This document shows positions 35,184-45,639 of a stretch of DNA of 64,000 bases, piece after piece. The stretch's first letter is position 1. Each line of letters opens with the position of its first letter. Position numbers and translations under genes: made by a program. Source of the stretch: Spirometra erinaceieuropaei (taxonomy: Eukaryota; Platyhelminthes; Cestoda; Diphyllobothriidea; Diphyllobothriidae); the NCBI GenBank assembly GCA_902702965.1, contig CACRXP010000175.1:2521-66520 (forward strand). The letters are read 5' to 3'. The notes beneath the pieces are model-generated. The model had not been told where the DNA came from and made no database searches. It was given only the letters and a program-made list of their open reading frames with translations.

Positions 35184-35552
35184 CAGTTGGTAAATTGCAA
35201 AGAACAAATGCTGCATGTTCAGGCGCATAAATGGCCTGGCATACTGAATCTCTCTGTGATAGTGCAGTCGACCCAATTTTGATCGCGCGTCCGTGTCTTG
35301 GTAATTTCTACGAAGATGATGCTTCAGATGTTAATGAGCATCGAGGACAGAGTGAATAGCTTAAACTGGGAGATTCTCACAAGGCGTCACATGGCAGTAG
35401 CCTTGAGGGTAAAAATCACGTAGGTCCTCTGCAGGACATAGATTTATAGATGAACATTCTTAACTTCGTCATTATAATAATTTCCGAAATTATTCGCTTA
35501 AGAATTCTTTGAAGTTCATATTACCAGAAACCACCTGGGGAACCCTGAGGAT

Positions 35553-35890
35553 CTACTGAGGGTGCATGAGGTGCCGGCGTATTTTTGCTTCAGGTCTGTG
35601 AGCGACGCCAATCCCAAATTCGCTCATCAGTCTAGCGAATTCTTCTGACACACCGGCTATGCACGGCACTGCTCGCCACCATTTCGGTTTTGGTTGCCCC
35701 TTCGGTTTTCTTCCCTGGCTTTCTCGCCTGCGCTTTCCGACAAAATTCCCGGGGTAGCCGTTCGCTGTGAAGAGTTTCCGCAGGAACTGGATCTCAGCCT
35801 TTTTGTCGGCTGGCTCGTCGCAATGGGTTCCTACGCGCCGGTAGAGTGTTCTCACGCATCTGTGTTTGTGGTTACTGACAGAGTGTGGTT
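35553..35890 (-). pseudogene. Penelope-like retroelement fragment (RT to GIY-YIG linker)
   Basis: The minus-strand frame encodes 'HKHRCVRTLYRRVGTHCDEP', 'AEIQFLRKLFTANGYPGNFV', then 'WWRAVPCIAGVSEEFARLMS' and 'GIGVAHRPEAKIRRHLM'. This is the pattern of the region after the RT in Penelope-like elements: an 'LYRRV..H' helix, then 'Y(I/V)xGVSE' and 'G(V/I)xVAHRP..T(L/I)R'. It stops at 35553, where the RPKDPLP-like sequence would be expected. The frame's 5' extension (35890-36011) is fold-back repeat sequence. It is a dead fragment. Confidence 0.85.
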
Positions 35891-36058
35891 TTTGCATGCG
35901 GCCGCAAAGGTGTTCGTTCAAAAGCTGGCATTTCGAGGTATTTGAATTATTATGCTGCATGATGATTAATCTTAAAACCCTACCCAAGCAATCTGTTGGA
36001 AACGAAAACAAATTTCAGAATTTCTGTCAAAGTTTCATGAGTTAGCACGCCTACTGTA
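35876..36058. mobile_element. Solo right arm of a fold-back element
   Basis: Shows 'tttttgcatgcggccgc', 'tggaaacgaaaacaaatttc' and 'aaagtttcatgagttagc', in the same order and sense as the right arm of FB-1 and FB-2. No left arm lies next to it; a Penelope fragment abuts instead. Confidence 0.75.
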
Positions 36059-36464
36059 GATTGCAATCGAAACTGGAAAGTTTGGTGCACAATTCATTCG
36101 ATAATATCAGCTTAAAAAGCCACAACGTCATGAAAGGAATGACAGCAAGACATTCACATTCTAGATGTGAAGCCGTTAAAGTGATGCTTCCAGTTTGCGC
36201 AAGCGAAGCCCACAAAGAAGCCTTGACGAGGCCCCAACAAAATATGCTGGTAAAGCAGCAGAGGCGTCTTAACAACAAGACCTGTATCTGCATCGCAATG
36301 TTGTTCGCCTGACACTTCATTAACAGGTGTCTCAGGCTATGCAACGGTCGACTTTGCCGATAGAAGCGAAGAGGTGATTTTAGACTAGGGAGATGCGAGA
36401 GAAAGCATGACATTTGCTTGCCTGACGTTTCGGATTATCGCTCCTATTATATGCAAAGAACGTC

Positions 36465-36880
36465 TTGGAAACTGTCAGTCGCCTTCTCGCATCACTTGGA
36501 GTTGGAGTTGCATACAAACCAGGGCGACTAGCAGGCGCCAGGCAATAATTCCGAAAGGAAACGCCTGGAATTGTTGTCGGATCTGTTGCAGTTGCAAACG
36601 GGGCAACTGCGTCAGAGAAACTGGGATATTTTCTTGGACACGGATGGCCGAACATGCAACAGCACTGAAGAATGACGCGGACTTCCAAATGGCAGCACAA
36701 TTAACGGGACCAGGACACGTCGTCAGGCTTGATGAGGTCGAAGCTCTCGCGAGAGAGGGCGGTCTTATGAGTGGCGCACTGCCGAGTTCTGTTTTTTACG
36801 GCCCGCAGTCGATTAATGAGCACGATAACCTCCCACATCCATATTCAGCATCTGGGCAGGGTAACTTACCGTGCGGCGAG
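36465..36880 (+). pseudogene. Penelope-like GIY-YIG endonuclease fragment
   Basis: The plus-strand frame encodes 'WNCCRICCSCKRGNCVRETG', corresponding to the GIY-YIG core of Penelope-like elements ('GVVYRI.CSC...NYVGETG'). It is followed by 'TRMAEHATALKNDADFQMAA', 'GPGHVVRLDEVEALARE' and 'GPQSINEHDNLPHPYS', matching the known C-terminal order (R..EH, GH.F, INxH..LP..Y). The key Tyr-Val-Gly before the ETG is changed to Cys-Val-Arg, and the 5' part (36480-36550, 'VGVAYKP' in another frame) is frameshifted. It is non-functional. Confidence 0.85.
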
Positions 36881-36959
36881 GGTGCGAGCGACCAACGGTC
36901 CCTTTATCTGTGGGTCAGCTGACTAACCAGTAACAAAATGTGATCGATTAGCGACTCGG

Positions 36960-38194
36960 ATGTGGACGCTAAAGCCCGTAAATGCGGGAGCTGCTTATCG
37001 TAGTAGGTATGTGGTGGCATTACAACTGCATCCTATAAGTACGGCGTACCCTGTGCGTCCAGAATCCGTATCTAAGAATCGGAATCCGGCTATGGAGAGC
37101 GTCGGCACCCCAATGGGAGCTATTTACAAGGTTTTGTAACTTCCTAAGCCGCCGCGCGTAGTAGGCGTCCGTGCTGTTGTTAACGTTGGGTTGGGTGCGA
37201 GGAAAACGAGCTGATAACGATGTACCGAATGAGATACATAGATTGAGCTTGCTGTAAAAACCTCATATGGAGTGATGGGGTCAAGTGAGACCAAGGCAGC
37301 TTGAGCACGTTTTGAGACAAGAGTTCTGTATTGATGCGGCGAACTCACGGCTGCTGCTTAATGACTTCGACTTAGAACCGTGTTCGAAACTTTCCATCAA
37401 GACGTGCAAGTGGTTCGATCTTCGTGCCCTGAAAAGAGAATTGGCCGACCTCAGCCGACTTCAGGGAAGGGACTAAGGTCGCCCGAATGGAGCATTATCA
37501 CAACAGCAGCAGACACCGGTTGGACCATCACCGGCGTTGGAGTCTACCGCCATCCAAACGAAGAACAAACTTGCTCAGAACCTACCTCCCTCTCTTTCAA
37601 CGTTCACCGTTCCCTATCTACATATCAAAGACAAGATGGATGGAGATGGACGTGGGTTTCGAGAAAAAGAGAAAACAAAAAGGAGGCTAGAGGTGATAAC
37701 AAAAGGTCATGGCAACTATTCAGGACAGTACAAACTCTGCTGAGCCCTACTTTAAAGTACGCTAAACATATACTCTTTTTGTAATGCCTCTGTCATTCAT
37801 TTATCTTCGACTTTCCGCCACATTTCGTCAGCTATTTTGCGCGTGGTCTTTTCTGGACCTCTCTTTCTTTTGAATTAAGCGGTGCTGATAAGTAGTCCGA
37901 TTAAAGTCAAACAAAAGTACATCCGGTGTGCGGATTGATGTGAAACTCACTCTCTTTTATAAACACATGATTCTAACGTTGTTTGCGAACAAAGGAAGAG
38001 AAAAGGTTGCTTAACAAAGTCTTGCGCTATGATGTCCACTTACATAAGGAAACCGCAAAAAAATTAAAATTAAATCGCCCGGATATTCTCCCGGGGCTGG
38101 GGACTCTTCGTCCCCACGGGTCAACTTCCTCAGGCATTAAAGTTGACTTTGTTTGGGCTAATTTTTTTCTACTAATGTCGCGAGCATTACAGAT
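36960..38194. other. No recognisable gene
   Basis: Only short open frames, for example 37380-37784 on the plus strand, without a recognised motif. Confidence 0.4.
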
Positions 38195-38401
38195 TAGTGG
38201 TAGAGGGGCGCTCATCGATCGTTTCAAGGGAACTCACTCGTCCCGTTGTGCCTTGCAGGCTCTCTCTAACTAAGAGAGCGCGGGATGGAATACCAGGTGT
38301 TACACACTTCGGGGTCGGGTATGACTGGCTGACGACGGCTAATAAGCCGGAAATGGCCATTCCAGTCTCCCTTGTCTTTATTGGTAATACCATTCTGCCA
38401 G
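38195..38401 (+). mobile_element. SINE copy, plus orientation, head replaced
   Basis: Begins with 'gaggggcgctcatcgatcgt', passes a hairpin 'gctctctctaactaagagagc' and ends in the SINE body ('gactggctgacgacggctaa', 'ccattccagtctcc', 'ggtaataccattctgcca'). The tRNA-like head is missing. Its 3' part belongs to arm 2 of the inverted duplication. Confidence 0.8.
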
Positions 38402-39030
38402 TACCAATTAGACCTAAATTGGGGCTAGGGGATAGGGCTGAATACGCAAAGGAGAAAAAGCTTGTGAAGACGGAAGAACAACATATGCATGGAAGGGCTA
38501 CATTGGGGTTTGAAATTATGTGAAAATCTTTTGTCTGGACCTGAGTTAAACAAAGAAAGCGGAGACTTCAAGTCATCTTATGAAGTACGTTAGCTGAATG
38601 CCGTTCAGGTAACTTAGAGGCGAGTATGTAAACCCCGTAATTTACGATGTGAAGTGTAGGGACGTGGGTGGGGGGGGGGGGCGGTATACCACAGGTTCGT
38701 CAGCCATTACAATCGAGAAATTTCGTAGACTGCAACTTCGCCTCAGTCACTAACATTCGTTTGGGGACATTTGACGGCAGTCCTCAGACGCAAACCACAA
38801 AAATACTACGCGTTTATCCTTCCCATTTGCCAGCAGATGGCTTCTGTTTTCCTAAAGATCAATCATCCCCTGATATCTACTACAACTGGAGAACAAAGAA
38901 CCATTTCCACCTTAAGCTGTCGTCCTCCGTCGTCCAGATCCGTTGTTATTTGCCGACTATATTGTGAATCCATGAAGAAATACAGAGGAACCCTTTTCGG
39001 TTAGCTGGGTTTCCTCAAGCTTCGTGTTTA
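38297..39030 (-). repeat. Arm 2 of the long inverted duplication
   Basis: Reverse complement of 30844-31545 at high identity, from 'gttacacacttcgggg' to 'cctcaagcttcgtg'. A G run at 38669-38682 matches the C run in arm 1. One insertion is seen relative to arm 1 near 38935-38970. The two arms are about 6.8 kb apart. Confidence 0.88.
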
Positions 39031-39702
39031 TTCACATAGATGGAGTTGAACATCCACACAGAAGGATCGGAACGCGTTCCTATCTACTAGTCATCCTTTT
39101 CAACGTCCAGCCCGTACTACAGACAGACCCTGTGAAAACGTCACCAGAAACTTCAACGCCTTTCAGGGAATGCAGACTATTTGTCGTCCCATGCGATTTA
39201 GCCGCTACCAGATTAGGTCTCTCAGACTATGCGGAAAGTTCGGTTAAGCACTGTTTATCTGCTGGCGTTATTTATGAACAGTCTCTCTACTCTATCGTCC
39301 AAACGTCTTGACTCAGACCTACCGTTGAAACATGATGGGCATGGGAAGTGCGAAGGAGGCCGATGCTACGAAAGCCCCTATAGTCACGAACCAGAGCAAG
39401 TGAAAGTTGTTGCGGTCCCTCTCATGAGGTGATGGTAGTCCTGTTGGGTCCGATGTAGAATTCACTGATACCTGAGCGACCACTGCTTATATCTCCTTGC
39501 GTAGCCATAGAGGTGACCTTCTTTGCCTGCAAAAGTTTGCTGACGTTGCCATATTCTTCCAGGAAGTCATCCTCGTCTAACAACCTTACTTCAAGTCTCA
39601 GAGCTTTTCTGCCTACTTTGGCCTCTCGCAAAGTTTGTGCATCTTACGCCACACTCAACGTGTAGAAGTGACAGACAGGAATAGATCTCCCTGGCCGCAT
39701 TA

Positions 39703-39830
39703 TCTTCAAAGACAAGGGTGGAGAAATGACCATTTCTGGCGTATTTGGCTGTCACCCTTCGACTTCCAGGCCCGGAATACCCGAGATTTAAATTTCGGTC
39801 CTTTTAGTTCACGAGCCTCGGCTATGGCAC
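39703..39830 (-). mobile_element. Very divergent SINE body, minus orientation
   Basis: The order 'caaagacaagggtgg', 'atgaccatttctggcgtatt' and 'ggctgtcaccc' follows the inverted SINE body with many substitutions. It is one of the oldest copies here. Confidence 0.5.
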
Positions 39831-41006
39831 ATGCATCCAGCCAGAGGCAGATGGGTGTGGCGTCCACCGCTGTGGCCTGGTTACAAAACGGAATACGGGC
39901 GTTCGGTCTGAGTTCATTGCCACAAAGCTTACCATCAGCACCTGCAGGTTGGAAGTTACTGTGATCTTGTGAGTGACTTTGGTCAAAACGTGTCGTAGTC
40001 CGCGCCCGTCCGTAACGTGGGCAGCCCTCAATCAGCCGACAGGGTACGTGCGCGTCTGTGATGACGCGTGGCGGTCTGCCTGTGTTGACCAATGGGAGCG
40101 GTCAAAAGCCTCAATTTGCCGTGGGCGATCGATAGCTGGAGGTGAGTCATCGGAAGCACTCGGCTGGCTTGCCGCTGCTTGCTCTGCCAACACGGCGGCG
40201 GCGGTGGTGGTCCAAGCTGTACTTGCGGCCACCATCACCATCGTCCGCCGCCCCGACAACCGGAGCAAACCGCGGTCAGGTCTGTGGCTACGATTAGACC
40301 AAAAGCAAATGATAACTCGGCCTCATCACGTCGATAATACTAATGTCAGATACATCTTAACTGTGCGTCTGTGATAGCTGAAAACTCAATGGTTCCTCAG
40401 AGCGAAGAGAGGCTTTTAAACCACGAAATTAAAGATGTATCTGTCAGTCACCGGTAACTTTCGGGATAATGCGAACCATTTCCGGGACTAATTTCAAGTA
40501 ACTCTGAGTGTAACTGCATATTAGAAGCCTCGTTTTTTGACATAAAACAGCCAACCAAGTGCTTACTACGGCTTTTTAATTTATAATCAGCAGTCTTCTT
40601 TGCCTGCTACCGATCCGATTTCCCGGAACTTATTACATGATGAAAAACGGAGCAACTTAGCAACATGTTACACAGGTCGAGTGTCCACCTTTCGACAAAT
40701 TTCGCTCCAAACAGAAATACGCGTGAACGGTAGAGCATCATGCATGAGAGTCGGGTAGATCAATTCTCTTGCATACAGCAGGAGAAGTCACCGAAGGACT
40801 TTGAACAGTTGGAATTGGTCAGATGTGGTTGTGTAGCCGTACCTGAGGTAAACAAACCCCAGCCACCTGTAATACAGGACCGGTGGTAATCGGGGTTTTT
40901 ACAGGTGGCGGCGGGGAACGCACAGGCAACGAGGTCAAGTAATTGTATGCACAAGAAAAGGTATTGGGGGTGCGCGGTTGTACTTTGAGTGGCTGAGAAA
41001 TAGTGG
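39831..41006. other. No recognisable gene
   Basis: A (GGC/GCG)-rich patch at 40190-40215 gives Ala-rich chance frames. Nothing else is recognised. Confidence 0.4.
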
Positions 41007-41090
41007 CCCTAACCGCTAATCCCTAACTCTAACCCCAACCCTTTAACTCTAAGCCTTAACCGCAGCCCTAAACCCTAACCCTGAAACATC
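41007..41090. repeat. Degenerate interstitial telomere-like tract
   Basis: The plus strand shows repeated CCCTAA-like units: ccctaaccgctaatccctaa, then 'ctaaccccaaccctttaac' and 'cctaaaccctaaccctg'. Flatworm telomeres use TTAGGG, so this resembles a worn internal telomeric tract. A second weaker patch lies at 42350-42420. Confidence 0.65.
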
Positions 41091-42015
41091 CAACGCGAAA
41101 GTTAGAAGGAGACGACAGGCCGGAAGCCAAGAAGGACCACTGGCATTGGGTCGAAAAAGGTAAACACGGCGACAAAGAAACAAGGCCGCCAACAGAACAC
41201 ACACCGCAACGCACAGCAACACCATGCCAAAGTAATCACACAAACTAAAAATAATTAAGTACGCCAACAGTCTTGTGTCCATCAGATGCGGCTACATAAC
41301 CAAATCTTAGACTTTAATGAAATCGTATGCCGTACACGAGCAGAGAGCCAAAATATAGTAGCACATGGCTTCTTTGAAGACGTGTAAAGTCGATTTCATC
41401 TTTTCATAAACATGGCGCATAAAGACTGTTTTCAAAGGCATTGCCTACTACCCATAAAATATACTGACCTAGGCGATGATTTTTCATGACTTAAAAGGGT
41501 TTCCCGAAAGTAACCCTGGAGAGCGAGACCTTCTCCCTAGCCTAGGGAAGATGGGGAGCGGCGCATCCGAGAAGTGCAATATTTACAACTCGACTTATAT
41601 ATGCGGTGTCATTCCTGATTACTGTCAGGTCGTTCTATGTGCCTCGTGAAGGTGCTGGCTGCTCCAAACAGCTACTCACTGGCACCCAACTGGCTGCATT
41701 GCAACTACATCTCAGTAACCGTCTGGGCGGACTGGATAGACCATGTAAGGGTAGCCGGTGTTGTGTGAGTCGCCACATCCCGTAATTCTGTTCCTTCCCC
41801 CCCTCTTCTATCCCTTCGTCCAACGGAGAGGGCGCAATGCAATCCGCTAGGCGGTTCAGGCTAACTGGAGTCGTCCTTCCACTAGACAAAATTCTTAACC
41901 TATAGTGGGGTTCGGCAGCTGTCTGTGGGGTCTAAGCAGCCCGATTTAGGGGTAGCACTGCTTACACCCAGGCGGGGAAGGGGCTAGAAAAGGTGCCCTA
42001 AACGAGTACTGGGAA
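41091..42015. other. No recognisable gene
   Basis: A hydrophobic 77-codon minus frame (41049-41282) overlaps the telomere-like tract and has no support. Confidence 0.4.
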
Positions 42016-42165
42016 GTATGTTATTACCAACAAAGACAAGAGAGGCATACTGACTATATCATGCGCCGCTGTGCGGCTGCTAGTTGGGCTCGAGAGAGAG
42101 CCTGTAAGACACAACGGAACGAGTGAGTTCCGTAAGAACGATCGATGATCGCCCCCGACCACCAA
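42016..42165 (+). mobile_element. Truncated SINE copy
   Basis: Starts with the inverted body edge (ttattaccaacaaagacaag), then jumps to the SINE tail: 'catgcgccgctgtgcggctg', 'gggctcgagagagagcc', 'cacaacggaacgagtgagtt' and 'ccgtaagaacgatcg'. Head and most body are missing. Confidence 0.75.
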
Positions 42166-42549
42166 ATGGTGGGAAATCACGCCGTTCACTGATTGGCCGT
42201 TGCTAGTGAATGCAAGAGATGCTGTCGAGACACAATAGGAAACCAAACAGGTAAGGTACAAGAATGGGTACTCCCCTTCGTCGCTCCCCCCGCTCCCGGA
42301 TATACAGGTGGCTTGGGACAAAATTCCAGTAGGGGTAAATACTTCCGTGTCCTAACCCTCAACCTGATCATAGCCCTAACGCTAACCTGATCCCTGACCC
42401 CATCACCAGCCCTACCCATCATCATCATCCCTTGGAAGGGTTCATATTCCCGAGCATTGCCGAAAACTACAATGAAAAACAACCACGTTCGTTCCCATCC
42501 CCCTGCCCCACCTCACAGACTGCTAGACTAACTCTACTCACTTGGACGG

Positions 42550-43370
42550 CCTGAAGTGTTCGTACTCTTTTAGGTAATTCGCGGAGCAACTGGCCGGAAA
42601 GGAGGACGGCGTCCGTCGCTCGAGAACAGGTGATCCACAAGACGGACATCGCTGCCCTCAGCGAGATCCAATTCGCTGAACAGGGTCAGCTGGAGGAGAT
42701 GGATGTCGGCTACACCTTCCTATAGAGCACCCGCCAAAAGGCAGGGATATGTGATTCTGACGTCGTCTTTGCCATCCTGGACGAAATCGTGGGAAGACTG
42801 TTCTGTCTGCCGCAGGGCATAAACGGCAGTTTCATGAACATGTGCCTACCCCTTCGTGACCACCAGCATCAACGCCTACGCCTCCTCGAATACCGGCCCT
42901 GAAGAAGTGAAGAACAAGTTCTACGAAGACCTGCACGCCCTTCTGGCGATTGTGTTGAAGGTGGGCAAACTGATTGTCATTGGGAGCCGCAAGACCTGCG
43001 ACGGCACAGAACTTGATGCCCGGGAGGAAGTGTTGGGTTCTCGCGGAATCGAGGGCTACAATGGTAACGGCCACTTCCTCCTGACCAACGCCTTTCTCAG
43101 CCTTTCAACGCATGGGAGCTCAGCAGAGCTGGCAGCTGCCGGAGGTGAGATCGCCGCCATATGCTTATGACATTTACGGCTGGACGGAGAACAACCTTGT
43201 TATCCCCAAGGTCGGACTGTGAATACAACCCCGCAGGCGAATACTATGTAAGTCAAATACCGTTTTGTGGGGATGTATTTGATCGTCGTTTAGATTTCAC
43301 CTATAAAATGATTTACCGCCCTGGAAGAGATGCAAACTCTCGACGACAGTGCCATCGAGATGAATAGGCT
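42550..43370 (+). pseudogene. LINE family 2 endonuclease fragment
   Basis: Conceptual translation across frames gives 'HKTDIAALSEIQFAEQGQLE', then 'VGRLFCLPQGINGSFMNMCL' and, near 42900, 'KFYEDLHALL' followed by 'KLIVIG'. This is the N-terminal AP-endonuclease order known in this LINE class ('DIAALSETRFxEQGxLEE', 'LPxGINDRLMSLRLPL', 'KFYEDLHALL'). Stops interrupt it. The RT half of probably the same insertion resumes at 44220. Confidence 0.8.
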
Positions 43371-43390
43371 GCACGCAAGCTAAACCAATC

Positions 43391-43692
43391 GTGGCAACGA
43401 TGGTAAGGGGCGCTCACCGATCGTTCTTACGGAACTCACTTGTTTCGTTGGCCATTGCAGTCTCCCTTGTCTTTGTCGGTAATGCCATCGAAAACCTACA
43501 GGGCAACCCGCTCGTGGCGCAGTGGTTAGAGGCGTGGACTTCAAGCTAACAGGTCGCGAGTTCGAGGCTCGGATGTTCCACACTTCGGGCTTGGGTATGA
43601 CTGGCTGACGACGGCTAATAAGCCAGAAATGACCATTCCAGTCTCCCTTGTCTTTGTCGGCAATACCATTCTGCCTATACGTGGCAACGATG
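43391..43692 (+). mobile_element. tRNA-Arg-like SINE with 12-bp target-site duplication
   Basis: Flanking copies of gtggcaacgatg (43391-43402, 43681-43692) border the insert. The head is the best preserved here: box A-like gtggcgcagtggttagaggc at about 43514, and box B-like 'gcgagttcgaggctc' at about 43556. The body runs from 'gactggctgacgacggctaa' to 'caataccattctgcc'. Before the head the insert carries the inverted SINE tail, so it is not a simple head-to-tail copy. Confidence 0.88.
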
Positions 43693-43708
43693 TAAACAAA
43701 GCAGCTTT

Positions 43709-43925
43709 TAGGCAGAATTTTATTACCGACAAAGACAAGGGAGACTGGAATGGCCATTTCGTGCTTATTAGCCGTCGTCAGTCAGTCATACCCAACCCCG
43801 AGGCGTGAAACACTCGAGGCTCGAACCTGCGGCCTGTTAGCCCGTTGCCCTGTCGGTTTCGATCGGGAATATACAATAGTAGGGGGCGCTCACCGATCGT
43901 TCTTACGGAAATCACTCGTCCCTGA
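43709..43925 (-). mobile_element. SINE copy, minus orientation
   Basis: On the plus strand: inverted body ('attaccgacaaagacaaggg', 'ggccatttcgtgcttattag'), inverted box B ('gaggctcgaacctgcgg'), then 'gccctgtcggtttcgatcgg' and the tail 'ggcgctcaccgatcgttct'. It lies between two plus-oriented copies. Confidence 0.85.
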
Positions 43926-44192
43926 TTAAAACCGACAGGGCAACGGGTTCGTGGCCCAGTGGTTAGAGGCGTGGACTTCTAAACCAAAAGGTCGCGAGTT
44001 CGAGCCTCGGGGTTGGGTATGACTGGCTGACGACGGCTAATAAACCCGAAATGGCCATTCCAATCTCCCTTGTCTTTTTCGGTAATATCATTCTGCCTTT
44101 ATCATGCGCCGCTGTGCGGCTGCTTGTTGGGCCCGAGTGAGAGCCCGTAAGACACAACGGAACGACTGAGTTCCGTAAGAACGATCGGTGAA
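43926..44192 (+). mobile_element. SINE copy, plus orientation, nearly full
   Basis: Runs from 'aaccgacagggcaacgggtt' through box A ('gtggcccagtggttagaggc'), 'gtggacttctaaacc', box B ('gcgagttcgagcctc'), the body and the tail ('gccgctgtgcggctgc', 'ccgtaagaacgatcggtg'). This is the most complete head-body-tail order in the window, although a short segment after box B is missing. Confidence 0.88.
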
Positions 44193-44219
44193 TCTCAACG
44201 GCCTCTGGGGAACCGCGCT

Positions 44220-44830
44220 GAAATGTGGATACCCGGAGCACTTGGCGCAAATTGTGGGTCGACTTCGCGATTGAATTATGACTCGAATCACGTAATTGGG
44301 GGAGTCTGGGAAACATGTGCTGTGAAGCAGGGTTGTTTACTCGCACCCGCCTTCTTCAGCCTCAAGTTTTCTGCTATGCTGATGGAAGACTGTCGCAAGA
44401 AGTGGCACAAACAACCGGTTCGAAGGATAAATGTTCAGCGTCCCATGCATGCAAGCATCTTCAGGAGCATCCTAGGCCAGAATCCACAACCTAGTGTTCG
44501 CGGATGACTGTGCACTTGAGACAAAACGAAAGCAGATGTGCAATGAAGCATGGACGTGTTCGTCTGCGGCCGTGCCAACTTCGAACTGACAAGTAACATG
44601 GAGAAAACGGTGGTCACGCACAAACCGGCTCCATATGTTGACCCCGGAGAACCCCATGTCAACGTCAGTGGACCTCAACTCGCACCTGTGGACAAATTCG
44701 CGAACATCGGAAGCATCGTTTCACGGAATGGCAAGGACCGCCGCGGCATCCGACTCAAGATAAAACGGTTATCTTCACAACTTTGCTGTACAGAGCGGAG
44801 GCGTGGACCACCTTCCAAGCCGACCAAACC
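44220..44830 (+). pseudogene. LINE family 2 reverse-transcriptase fragment
   Basis: Frames in order encode 'CGYPEHLAQIVGRLRD', then 'AVKQGCLLAPAFFSLKFSAM' and, after stops, 'NFELTSNMEKTVVTHKP' and 'VDKFANIGSIVSRNGKD'. These match RT motifs of the family (VKQGCxLAPxLFSxMFSAM, FxLxxNxxKTVVxHQ, VDxFxYLGSxxS). The catalytic ADD box is destroyed. With 42550-43370 it forms one LINE split by the SINE cluster. Confidence 0.85.
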
Positions 44831-44869
44831 AAACAATTCAACCACTACCATTTCAGCTATTCCCGGAAG

Positions 44870-45625
44870 GATGATAGTTCGACCGCCCTGCCCGACGATT
44901 TTCACCATGTGCTCCACAGCAAGGCAAAGCGGGCAAGATGACTTGCAGGTGAATTTATAGCGAGAGTAGAGTTGTGTAGCATCTCGCCACCTCCTCCACC
45001 TGGAACCGAGAGAAAGACATGGTCAAGAAGACCGAAGGCTGGACAGGGATCAGGTGGCTGACACGGCCGAACCCTGGTCCACACTTGATCAACAGCAGGA
45101 GCACCATAACGGGCCAGAAAGACGATGAAGATGACGTAACAGCCATGCTCACGACCTGCATATCCAGCGGGACCGCAAGCGCATCTACCGACAGGTAACC
45201 AGGCGCCATAGAACTGCCAGCGCACACCAGGCTGTGAGAGCCACGGTTTGCTGAATAATGTCATAACAGACGCTCACAAACCTCAGGGTGACACATTCCT
45301 GCACTGGGCCTGGACCAACACCTTTCAGAGGCAGGGTGACCAGTCAGGCATCGACTGAGTGGCACTACCCATATGCACACGCAGACTGCACACATGCATA
45401 AGAGTGCCAGAGGTCACTTTAAGAAGGAGCTCTGACAGCCTGGCTCTCAGCCCACCAGTCCATCACTCCACACAAAGGCACACAGTCGGACAGACTGCGC
45501 GGGCTGGGTTGAGGCAGCAGTCGGCAACTTTCGGAACCACGACGCATGACGCGCCGTGATAGTATCAGATTCGGATCATACATGCAGTAGAGGAGGAGTA
45601 GTCGCGAGGCGCGCTCCCCACCTGC
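44870..45625 (-). repeat. Composite repeat, direct partner of 17534-18340
   Basis: Starts with a minus-oriented family B core (44870-45050, including 'gcaaggcaaagcgggcaaga') and continues with the same downstream modules as the earlier copy ('ctggaccaacacctttcaga', 'accacgacgcatgacg', 'gatagtatcagattcggatc'). Divergence is moderate. Confidence 0.8.
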
Positions 45626-45639
45626 GTGGCGATCGAGTG

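Noticed and set aside
35553..36011. 152-codon minus frame as a host gene
   Set aside because: Its first third is fold-back repeat sequence and the rest is the Penelope-like linker, so it is a chance fusion of two mobile-element fragments.
41049..41282. Hydrophobic 77-codon minus frame as a membrane protein
   Set aside because: It overlaps the telomere-like tract, has no homology that I recognise and no support beyond being open.
43514..43580. Functional tRNA gene in the SINE head
   Set aside because: Box A and B are present, but the anticodon stem and acceptor stem are not intact and the same head recurs in every SINE copy.
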